From positions 1,736,001-1,800,000 of the forward strand of contig SDUX01000008.1 in NCBI GenBank assembly GCA_008729055.1: a stretch of DNA of 64,000 nt. The letters run 5' to 3'. Below the pieces are notes generated by a model. The model was not told the origin of the DNA. It saw nothing but the letters and a program-made list of their open reading frames with translations, and did no database searches. This DNA is from Pyropia haitanensis. Lineage: Eukaryota > Rhodophyta > Bangiophyceae > Bangiales > Bangiaceae. This document shows positions 55,589-64,000 of the stretch, piece after piece; within the stretch, counting starts at the first letter, position 1, and each line of letters opens with the position of its first letter. The position numbers and the translations under genes were made by a program.

Positions 55589-55663
55589 GTCTGTTAGCTC
55601 CAGAGCTATCGCCGGGCCAAAACAGGGTGTTTTGGCCGAGCGATAGCCCTGGAGCCAACAGAC
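55589..55663. repeat. 36-bp-stem hairpin with a 3-nt loop
   Basis: The left arm (55589-55624) and right arm (55628-55663) are inverted copies with four mismatches in 36 positions, separated only by GGG. The arm cores read GGCCAAAACA and TGTTTTGGCC. It is embedded in the most AT-rich island of the window. A folded MITE, a small-RNA precursor or a cruciform are all possible. Confidence 0.9.
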
Positions 55664-56432
55664 CTTACCAATTGCCAGGGCGATGATTGGCTGAGAGCGT
55701 GCCACGTGTGGGCATCATTTCGACAGTGTGATAGTGGAGAGTTGTCAACACCAACGGCCTGGAACGAAGACGACGAACGGACCCGTGGTTTGGAAGGTAG
55801 CCTGTTGGTAGCCCCCGTCTCCACCGTAAGTCCACTTTACGTGCTTCGCCTGATAGCTCGCCGATAGCCCGACCACCCAGACGCTGCCACGTATGTACAC
55901 GTGGCGTCTTAAAACCACTCATTTAAGACTGATAGCCGACATTGGTGGACGTGCCCTGACGGAACCGGTCGTCTGGCGCGTTGAGTGCCCGCCGCGTCCC
56001 GCGCGAGGGAGACCCCCCCCCCCCCTCCCACCGCGCGCAAGCAACAGGCTTGGCCAGAGGTGGCGACGTGCAACCTTCCCGCTTCTACGGCTCGGTTTAT
56101 GAAGCCGCCTCACCCCCTCTCCCTACCCCCCTGGGGCGCCCCTCTTGTCATGACGCGGCCAACGAGGCCATTGTCGACAACGGGCGCGCGGCGCTGGTGC
56201 GGACCGCAGTTGAAGCCGCCCCGCCACCCGGCGCGCTCTCTTCCGCCCTTCCCCCATTGCGACGACGCGACGGCCACCGTCGGCCCACCCCGCTCCGCCC
56301 CCGGCCGTCCCCTCAACCAAACCGCCGTTGGCGGCACCCCCTTCCCCCACACCCCCGTCATTCACCTTTGCCCCCGCCTCCGGCCCCCCCTCCCTGTCCG
56401 TCCCCGGCCCGTCTCCCGCCGCCGTGGTCACC
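55664..56432. promoter_or_regulatory. upstream region of the four-helix protein gene
   Basis: The AT-rich island continues to about 55930 and includes CACGTG-containing strings near 55703 and 55900, plus several GATAGC words. GC-rich leader-like sequence follows up to the start codon. The promoter role is inferred. Confidence 0.4.
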
Positions 56433-57658
56433 ATGTCCGCCCGCTATGCGCGACTGCCTGTTGAGGACGCCCCCTCCCCCCCCACATCGCTGTCCCTGCC
56501 CCCCCCCCCCCTCCCCCCCACGCCTTCCCTCCCCCCTTCCGCGTCCTTTCAGTCGCGGCGGCCCTGCGCACCGCCGCCGCCGCCGTGACGGTCGCGCTCG
56601 CTGCGCCCGCCGCGCTCGCCGCCGCGGGCCCGCTCATCCCGCCCGGCGGCCTGCCCGCCGCGGCCACGGCGGCGGCGCTCCCCGCGGCCGTCGGGGCCGC
56701 CACGCTCGTTGGCGTGCCGCTGCGGGCGGTGGTGTTGGCGCGGTGCGGGGCGGGCGGGGGCGGCGCCGACGGCGGCCGCCGCCGCCGCACCGTTGCCACC
56801 GCCGCGCGCGTCGCGGCGGCGGCGAGCGTGTGGATGGCGGCGGCCGCCGCGGCGGCGACGGTGGCGATGGCGGCGGGCGGGACGGCGGCGGTGGCGGCCG
56901 CGCGCGAGGCGGCCGTTGGGGTGCGGCTGTGGGGGGGGGCGCCGCTCGCGGCGGTGGCGGCGGCGGCGACCCGCGCCGCCAGCGTGGACGGCGGCGGCGG
57001 CGTGACGGGCACCGCCGCGCCGGGCTTGCTGGCCATGTCGGCCCAACTGGCGTGGGTGACGCTGACCACCACCCCCACCACCGTCAACGCGGCGCTGCCG
57101 GCAACGGGGGTGGGCGCGCCCGCGCCGTCGCCGTCGCCGTCCGAGGTGAACCGCATCGGCGCGCCGTCGGTGCTCGGCTGCGCGATCGAGGACGCGCTCC
57201 ACTGCCGCGGCTGGACCACCGGCAGCTGCGTCTACCCCGGCACGCTCACCGCCGGCGCCTCCTTGCAGCGGCGCAACTGTACGGACAAGGCGCGGCCGTG
57301 TGGCGACGGCGCCGCGGCGGTGCGGCCGCGGTCGGTCGCGGTGTGTGGCATCTGTGACCGCCACTCGGTGACGTCGGCGGCGTGTGCGGCGGCGGCGGCG
57401 GCGGCGGCGGTGCCGGGGGCGGTGCCCGCGTCGGTGGACGCGTGCCCGGCGGTGGCGGCGGAGAATGCAGACGCGCGGCGGGGGGGGTGTGCCGCGCCGG
57501 CGGCCGCGTTGGGCCGCCGCGTGACGCCACGGGTGGTGTGGCCGGTAGCGGCCGACGCGCTGGTTGCCATGTCGGAGGACGTGGCCGCGGCACTGGCTTG
57601 GTGGTGGGTGCTCGTGGGCGCCACTGGCGCCCTGTGGGCGCTCGCGTTCTTGGCGTAG
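56433..57658 (+). CDS. four-helix membrane protein with Cys-rich loop (tetraspanin-like layout)
   Basis: The family is not identified. The start MSARYARLPVED has a CACCATGTCC context. Its Pro-rich continuation changes frame at a 13-C run (56499-56511) to join FRVLSVAAALRTAAAAVT, the first hydrophobic helix. Further helices are [38 protein letters not shown] and, at the very C-terminus, DVAAALAWWWVLVGATGAL. Between helices 3 and 4 lies a loop of about 170 residues with many Cys: LGCAIEDALHCRGWTTGSCVYP, split here as LGCAIEDALHC and RGWTTGSCVYP, then RRNCTDKARPCG and VAVCGICDRH. Short-tailed, four helices and one large Cys-rich loop is the tetraspanin layout, but a CCG motif is not seen, so homology is not claimed. 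A possible paralogous last helix occurs at 54.3 kb. Confidence 0.55.
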
Positions 57659-58622
57659 CGCGTGTGGCGGGCTGGGCGTGGCGGGTGCCCGCCCCGCTGG
57701 GGCGACCGCCCCTGTGGGTGTCGTGGGCGGAGGGGGGCGCCGCCCGACCGTGCCGTCCGCCCCTACACCGCTCTTCAAGGAAAGCGCATCCCGGCGGACA
57801 GGGGCTTGGTGCCGGCCGGATGCCGTTTTTTTTGCTGTGACGTGCGCCGGCGGTGGCGCGGGCGTGAGGCCGCGACCGCTCCCTGCGGCGAATGGACCGT
57901 CTGGCGGTGGGCGCCGCCCGCGCTCGTGTCGTCCTCACGGTGTGTGTGTTGGATGCCCGAGCGTAGGTGTGGGTCTGGTGCCGTCGCCCCAGCGGCCACC
58001 GCCGACCCCGCCCGCGTCGCCGCCCGCAGGGGTGGTCGGGCTCGGTACGAAGCCCGCCGCGGTGGATCGTCTGCGGGCGGCGCAGGCGGCGCGGGCCACG
58101 CGACGGGCAGTGCCCCCTCCTCCGGTCCAAAAAAAAAAAAAAAAACACCCTTTCATCTGCCCGAAAAAAAACGGTCATCCCAGGGGAAAGCTGCGAAAAC
58201 CGCTCGTGCACACCCCACCACGACCGCCACGCCAGCGCATTGGCCGACGGCGCGACCGAATTCCACCGCGTCCCGCCGCGTCCCCTGCCGCGTCCTTTGC
58301 CGCGCTGCCCCGTGCCGCGACGCAGTTCCCCCCCCCCTCACCACCACCACCCCCCCCTCCCCCCCCCTCCCTGCCACGCCCGCCGTCCCCCGCCGCTCGT
58401 CACGGCGCGGGGCCGTCATCCCCTTCCTTTCCGCCAGCCTCAGCCACGGCGGGTCACCACCACACGACGCCGCCACGCCCGCGGGCGTTGTTGGCCGCCA
58501 CGGCCGCGCCCGCCGGGCGCGCGCGCCGCCGCCGCCGCCGCCGGCCACCGCCCGCCCGGACGCGGCGTGCGTTGACGCGGCGGCGGCGGCGGCGGCAGCC
58601 GCGGCGGCGGCAGCCGCCGGCA

Positions 58623-58660
<38 letters not shown>

Positions 58661-59129
58661 TGGGTGCAGCGGCTGGGTGCGGCGGCCGCGGAGCGGGGGG
58701 ACGGCGGCAGGGGCGGCCGCGGCGGCTCGCCGCTGGCGCGGGCGGCGGCCGCGGCGGCCGTGGCGCCGTGGCGGCGGCCGTGGCGAGGGGCGTGGCCCGC
58801 GCGGGCGGCCGCCGGCGTGGCGAGTGGTGGGGAGCCCCCTACTTGACCGCCCCACCCCTTGGTCCCCCCCGCTGCGGGCCAGAGGGGACATTGCACGCCC
58901 CCCCCCCCCCCGCCGCGACCACCCCTGGCGGACGTTCTGGACCAGCACCCGCCTCTTTCCCCCCCCCCGGCCTCTTCCCCCCTCTACACACCACCCGACC
59001 ACGCCGCGCCGGCGACACGGTCGCCAGCCCAGCCTACAAGCAGTGGTCATCCGGCCATCGCGCACACCCCATCCCCCCCCCCCCTTGTCCCGCCCGCCCG
59101 ACGCTGGCGGCGCGTGCTTGCCGCCTCCC
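57659..59129. other. 1.5 kb intergenic region, same-strand genes
   Basis: It contains a T run near 57825, a 17-A run at 58129-58145, and C-rich sequence. A GGC/GCC-rich part at 58490-58800 has long Ala/Gly frames without a supported start or motif. No gene was recognised. Confidence 0.5.
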
Positions 59130-59270
59130 ATGGCGACCGCCGCTCCCCCCGCCGCCGCGGGTGTCCCGCCGCCGGCCATCCCTTTTCGTCGCGCCCGCCC
59201 GCGGGGTCATCCGGGCGTGCCGGCCGAGGCTGCCGCCGCCGCGCTTGCGGCGGCGGGCCCCGCCCGTCCT

Positions 59271-59303
<33 letters not shown>

Positions 59304-59413
59304 GCCGCCGCTGCCGCCGCGGGCAGCCGCGGCGCGCCCGTCTGGGCGGCCGCGTCCACCCCGCGCCGTGCCTTTCCGCCACCCGCCGCGGCCACGGCTG
59401 GCGGCCGCACCTT

Positions 59414-59461
<48 letters not shown>

Positions 59462-59562
59462 CGGTGGCGGGCGGCCGCCGCGGCCGCGGAGCCGTGGCCG
59501 GCCGACACGGGCGGCGGCGCCGTGGCGGCACGCCCCGCCGCTGCCGCCGCCGCCCGTGACGT

Positions 59563-59606
<44 letters not shown>

Positions 59607-60049
59607 GGCGGGGTGGCGGTGGTGGTGGCGGCGGTGGTGCGGCGGCTCCGCCGCGCGCGGCGGCGGCTGGCGGCGGCGTCGCGGTGGGGGCGCCGCCCCG
59701 GCTGGGCCGCCGCCGCCGCGCTGTGCCGCCCGTCGTCGGCGCTGGGAGCCCGCCGCGAGCGGCCGTCGTCGGTGTCGGCGGCGGTGGCGGTGAGCCGCCG
59801 CCAGTGGGCGGTGGTGGGGGTGGTGGTGGCGGCGGCGGTGGCGGTGCTGGCGGTGGTCGTGTTGCTGCTGCTTGGGGGGGGGGGATGGAACGGCCGGGGG
59901 GGGTGGAGGTGCTCGTGGATGGGGGGATGCCCGCCGACGTGGCGGACGCTGCCGCCGCGGACGTGGCGGTGGTGGGGGGGGGGGGGGGGGACGCGTACGT
60001 GTTTGGTCACGGGACGGGCGACCCGGAGTTTGTCGACTGGCACCGCTGA
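59130..60049 (+). CDS. unknown single-pass membrane protein
   Basis: I do not recognise this protein. The ATG at 59130 starts MATAAPPAAAGVPPPAIPFR, a possible transit peptide. Ala tracts, a Gly tract, an Arg-rich stretch (VRRLRRARRRLAAASRWGRR) and one strong membrane helix (WAVVGVVVAAAVAVLAVVVL) follow. After an 11-G run (59874-59884) the other frame gives a coherent acidic end: VEVLVDGGMPADVADAAA, then DAYVFGHGTGDPEFVDWHR and the stop at 60049. The sudden loss of low complexity there, and a tail containing ordinary residues (Tyr, Phe, Trp, His), support that frame as the real C-terminus. Location and function are unknown. Confidence 0.5.
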
Positions 60050-61359
60050 GCATGGGCGGGACGGTGTGGAGCGTGGGGGAGAGGGGGGGCAGGCGGGACG
60101 GGTGGGGGCGGGCGGGTGCGACGGGGCTGCTCGGGCTGCACGGCCGCCGCTGGGGGGGGGACGGCTGCCGCGGGCGGCGTCGCCCGCCCGCCGGTCGGGC
60201 GCATCGGGCGTGGCCGACGCCATCACCCTTCCCCCCTGTGGGCGGACCACGGGGGGGCGGGGGCGGCGGCAGGGTGTACCCGCCGCCAGCCGCGCCGGCC
60301 GGTACGGCCGGTTTGCGCCGCCGCGTCGACTGCTGGCGGTGGCGTGGGAGTGTGAGCGTGATGAGGGTGGGGGTGTGGCTGAGTCGATGCGCTGCTGGGG
60401 GGGGGGGAGTAGAGAAAAACCGACGGGGGGGGGGGGGGGGGGGGGGGATGATGCATGGTGATGCGCCACCACCCTCTCCGCCCGCTCCCCGGCTCGCGGT
60501 GGAGCAGCTTTGGCGGCGCCCGAGGGTCTCCGCCACCGCCACGCGCAAGGCCGCGGCGGCGAGGCGCGGCGCGGCGCGGCGGCGCGCCACGCGGCACGCC
60601 GCCACGCGACGCGCAGTTGCGCCCGTGCGCGCGTGCGCGCGCGCACGGCGTCGTCGCCCCCGGCCCTCCCCCCCGTCCACCACCTCCCCTGCCCCGCGCG
60701 TCAGCGGCACGCGGCGGTGCACCGGCGCGCCGCCGCGGGTGCCAGCGGTCGCCAAACAACAGGGGGGCGGGGGGGGGGAGGAGCGGTACGGCCGTGGCGC
60801 GCCCGCCGCCGCCGCCGCTGCCGCTGCCGCTGCCGCATAGGGTACGCACGGCGCGGCGCGGGGCGGCGTAGCTCGGCGAGCCGTGCCCGCCGGGGGCAAG
60901 CAACGGCCAGCCGGCCCCGAGCCGCGCCCCCAGACCCCCTCCGCAACGTCCGTCGCCGGCCGCCACCGCGCGGCACCCAGCGCCGCGGCGCCCAGCCGTG
61001 GGGTGACGCCGCGGCGTGGCGAGGCGAACCCAGCCGGCCACGGCCACACGTACCCCCCCACCGTGGTCAGAGGCCGGCCGCCCGCCGCCGCTCCCGCCCA
61101 CCCCGCGCTTGCCGCGCGCCGAGCAGACGCCCGCGCCGCCGCGGCGGCCCAGCCGCGCGGACGCACGGTGCGCGGCGGGCAGGGGGCAGCGGCACGTGTG
61201 TGCCAACCCCCTGGCGCCCTCCCCCCCCCGCCCACGCCCCGCTGCTGTTCCTCGCCGACGACCCCTCTCCAGCGGCACTGCTGTCACCCCCGCCACCTAC
61301 CTCGCCAGCGTGTGTGTCGCCGCCGCGCGCGGAGGCGCGGGTGCGCGCCCGCGCGCCGG
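60050..61359. other. 1.3 kb intergenic region between convergent genes
   Basis: GC-rich DNA with a 20-plus G stretch near 60425-60447 and alternating GCGCGTGC sequence near 60615-60645. Open frames on both strands carry no recognisable domain. Confidence 0.5.
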
Positions 61360-63854
61360 CTACTGTCCCTGCTGCCGCTGCCGCTTGGGTGGTGGACCCC
61401 CATCGGCGCCACCACGCCCGCCACGACTGCGGTGCCGGCCGCCGCCGCCCCCACCCGATCCCCCCCCCCCGCCGCTGCCATCGCCACCGCCACCGCCACC
61501 GCCACTGCCACCGCCACCACCGCCACCGCTGCCGCGGCCGCCGCGGCCGCCGCGGCCGCCCCCCCCCCCGCGCCCAGCGGCGGCACGACCCCCCCCCCCT
61601 CCCCCCCCCCCACGCCCGCCACGGGCGCGCCCACCACCGCCGCCGCCGCCGCGGCCGGCGCGGCCGCCACGGCGGCCGCCGCGGTCGGCCTCGGCGGGCG
61701 GAAACGGCACGTCGGCCGGTGGGTAGTCGTCCGCCCTCCCCCCCGCGCCGCCCCCCCCGCCACCGCCATAGTAGCCATTGTCGGCGTAGGTGGCAGCGTC
61801 GTACGGGGCGTGCAGCGTCGGCACGCCGCCGCCGCCCGCGTACGCCGCTGTCACGACGGGCCCGTACGCGCTGCCCGCCTGTGGGTGATGGTACGCCGGA
61901 GGATGGGACGCGTCAACAGCTCCATACCCGACGCCGGCCCCGCCGCCACTGCCGCCGCTTCCAGGGCCATACATGCCCCCCGGCGCACCGTACGGCACGT
62001 AGGCCGCGCCGGGGTGGCCGCCACCGCGCCAGCCATCCCCGCCACCCCCCTCCCCCCCAGAGTGGGGCGGCGCGTACGGGCCGCCACCGCCGACACTGCC
62101 ACCACCGCCGCCGCCGCCACCGCCACCATCACCGAGAGGCCCGTCCCGGTAGGGTGGCCACGCGTGGCCGACCGTCGGCGGTGGCCCGTGGCGGTCGGAC
62201 GAGCGCGGCGGGTAGCCATTGCCATAGGCGTCGCCGGCGCTGGCGCCGGCACCGCCGGGTGGCACGCCGCCCCGTGGCGGCGGCCCGTACGCGTCGTAAG
62301 GTGGGGGCGGCGGCTGCGGCGGCCCGAGCGGCGGCCCGTACGCCACGGGCGGCGCGCCGGGCGGGAACGCGGCAGCGGGGGGTGGTAGGCCGTCGCGGTA
62401 CGGCACGTAGGGGGGCCTCGGCTCCTCGCCGGGGGGTGCGGGCGCGTACGCGCCCATCCCCGGCGGCGGCTCCCCACCGGAAGCGGGCGGCGCGCCGTAT
62501 GGGCCACCACCCCGTGGCGGCTCCCCGCCGGGGGGGCCGCCGTAGCCGCCGCTGACGCCGCGCGCCTCCGCCCCACCCGGCGGTAGAGGGCCGTAGCGCA
62601 ACCCGTCGGGCGGTCGCGGCGGCGAGTACAACCGCGGTTCCCCATCAGGTGCATAGTAGGGCGCGTGGCTGGGTCCGGCGGGCGGGGGGGGAAACACCCC
62701 TTCAGGGGGAGGCGCCCCGCCGCCCCCGTACACGCCCGCCAGCGGGCCGTAAGGAGGCGGCAGTCTGTATGCGCCTTGCGGAGGGAAGGGCGAGGGGTAG
62801 GCATCGCCCCCTCGCGGCGGGGCGTACGGGACGCCCAACTCGCCACCGCCACCGCCGCCGCCGCCTCCGCCGCCGCCGCCGCCGGAGCCGTCACCAGGGG
62901 GGTGAGCGGGGAACCCGCCGCCCCGCGCACCCCCTGGCGGCGGCGGCGGCGACGGACCGCCGTCCCCGTCCACGCCGCGAAAAGGATGAGCGGCGACCAT
63001 CGCCGGCGAGCCGCCACCGACACCGCCTCCGCCACCGCCGCCACCACCACCACGCCGCCGCCCATCCCGCTCCCGCGAAGGCCGCTGGTCGGGGCTGCGG
63101 CCGTCGCCCGCCGAGCGGGAAGATGACGACGGCGCGGCGGCGGGCTCGCCCGCCGCAGCGGGGACGGCCGGGTCGGGCGCGCGCACGATCAGCCGCGCGT
63201 ACGTGGGGAGACCGCGGGCGGCCGGGGGGGGTGGCTTGGCGCTGCGCTCCGCCGCGGACAGAAGCGGGCCCGCGTCGCCGTCGGCCTCGGCCGTCGCGGC
63301 AGCAGGCGCGCCCGCCCCAGCCGCGGGCCCTGTCCCCGCCGCCGCACCAGCAGCAGGCTCAACGGCGGGCACACCAGCCGCCGCTACACCAGCCGGGTCC
63401 GTCTCTGGCGGTCCAGATGGGTCCGTCGCCCGTGTACCCGCAGCGCCCATCGATGGCGTAGCAGTCACGGCCGTCGCCCGGGCGGCGCCCGCGACGGATG
63501 TCGATGCAGCGGTCGGCAGTTTCGACGACGAGGCCGTCCCCGCGGTTGCTGGTGCGGCCGCTCCCTCACCAGCCGCCGCAGCGGCTGCTGCAGTCCCAGG
63601 AGCGGCCGCCACATCCGTCGCGACCGCGGCCGTCGCGGCGGGCACCAGCGCGGCTGCCGCGTCGGCGGGCGGGTCGGAAGCCCCGGTGGCGCCGTCAGCC
63701 GCAGCTGGTGCCGCCGCCGCGGTCGTCGCAGCAGGCGCCGCTCGTAGTGGAGCGCCCGCCAAGCCGCCGTCGCCACTGGCCGTCCCCCCCGCGACAGGCG
63801 CCGCTATTGCGGTGGCCAGGGGCGCCCCAGCCGTTGCCGCCACCGCCGCCGCCC

Positions 63855-63885
<31 letters not shown>

Positions 63886-64000
63886 GGCTGCGGGGCCACC
63901 ATCCGCCGCGGTGCCCGGCGTGGGCGCATCCCCCGCCGCCTGTTTGCCGCCGCCCCCGCCGGCAGACCCGCCCCGCGACCGCGACCGCGGTGGCGGCCGC
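61360..64000 (-). CDS. Gly/Pro/Tyr-rich RGG-box protein, 5' end outside window
   Basis: An uninterrupted minus-strand frame of about 880 codons runs off the window edge at 64000, so the N-terminus is missing. Order from the N-terminal side: an Arg/Ser/Gly-rich start, Ala/Pro-rich region with Thr, short conserved-looking segment PTYARLIVRAPDPAVP, a basic SRERDGRRR patch, then some 450 residues of Gly, Pro and Tyr repeats with units like PYGAPP, AYGPPL and GYGGPP. Next comes the RGG box ([17 protein letters not shown] and following) and the end PPPKRQRQQGQ, which resembles a nuclear localisation signal. Low-complexity Tyr/Gly plus RGG is the layout of FET-type and hnRNP RNA-binding proteins that form condensates, but no RRM is visible in the part present. 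Function is inferred. Confidence 0.72.

Noticed and set aside
1..64000. CRISPR array, bacterial operon or viral origin
   Set aside because: There are no regularly spaced repeats with unique spacers, genes have spliceosomal introns and large intergenic regions, and no viral hallmark gene is present.

Overview
The window is nuclear DNA from a photosynthetic eukaryote with a red-lineage plastid. Two genes encode three-helix light-harvesting proteins of the Lhcr type, several genes have spliceosomal introns, and the rest are standard eukaryotic housekeeping genes (Rab7, UFD2, CASP, seipin, translin, PIG-Z, DOA10). Base composition is extreme: very high G+C, runs of up to about 25 G or C, proteins swollen by Ala, Gly and Pro tracts, and short AT-richer islands between genes. 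A bangiophyte red alga (Porphyra/Pyropia type) fits best. That assignment is an inference from composition and the LHC type, not proof.

Layout. 1-3.8 kb: homopolymer-rich DNA with no recognisable gene. 3.8-5.6 kb: LHC gene (+, 5 exons). 6.7-7.4 kb: 3-hydroxyanthranilate 3,4-dioxygenase (-). 8.3-9.9 kb: Rab7 (+, 3 exons). 9.9-14.6 kb: no gene I can support, but palindromic repeats. 14.6-15.9 kb: bZIP factor (-). 17.4-19.9 kb: HflX GTPase (+). 20.5-22.1 kb: unknown membrane protein (-). 23.6-28.6 kb: DOA10/MARCH6 ubiquitin ligase (+). 28.8-30.5 kb: seipin (-). 31.2-34.7 kb: UFD2 (+). 35.4-37.0 kb: plastid-type SRPBCC lipid-binding protein (+, 3 exons). 38.2-39.6 kb: second LHC gene (-, 4 exons). 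42.6-44.0 kb: RluA/TruC pseudouridine synthase (+). 44.4-46.4 kb: PIG-Z-like GPI mannosyltransferase (-). 47.2-50.1 kb: CASP golgin (+). 52.1-53.1 kb: translin (+). 56.4-57.7 kb: four-helix membrane protein (+). 59.1-60.0 kb: unknown membrane protein (+). 61.4-64.0 kb: Gly/Pro/Tyr-rich RGG protein (-), running off the window.

Functional themes: light harvesting (two LHCs); ER quality control and lipid homeostasis (DOA10 and seipin are convergent neighbours, with UFD2 just beyond); Golgi and endosome traffic (CASP, Rab7); organelle translation and RNA modification (HflX, pseudouridine synthase); GPI-anchor assembly; NAD synthesis from tryptophan.

Two patterns run through the window. First, nine of the reading frames change frame exactly at G or C runs (commonly 8-18 nt), while genes without such runs are intact. 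Homopolymer length error in the assembly is the simplest cause. Second, nine of eleven introns I could place begin with the same six bases, GTACGT, rather than the usual GTRAGT.
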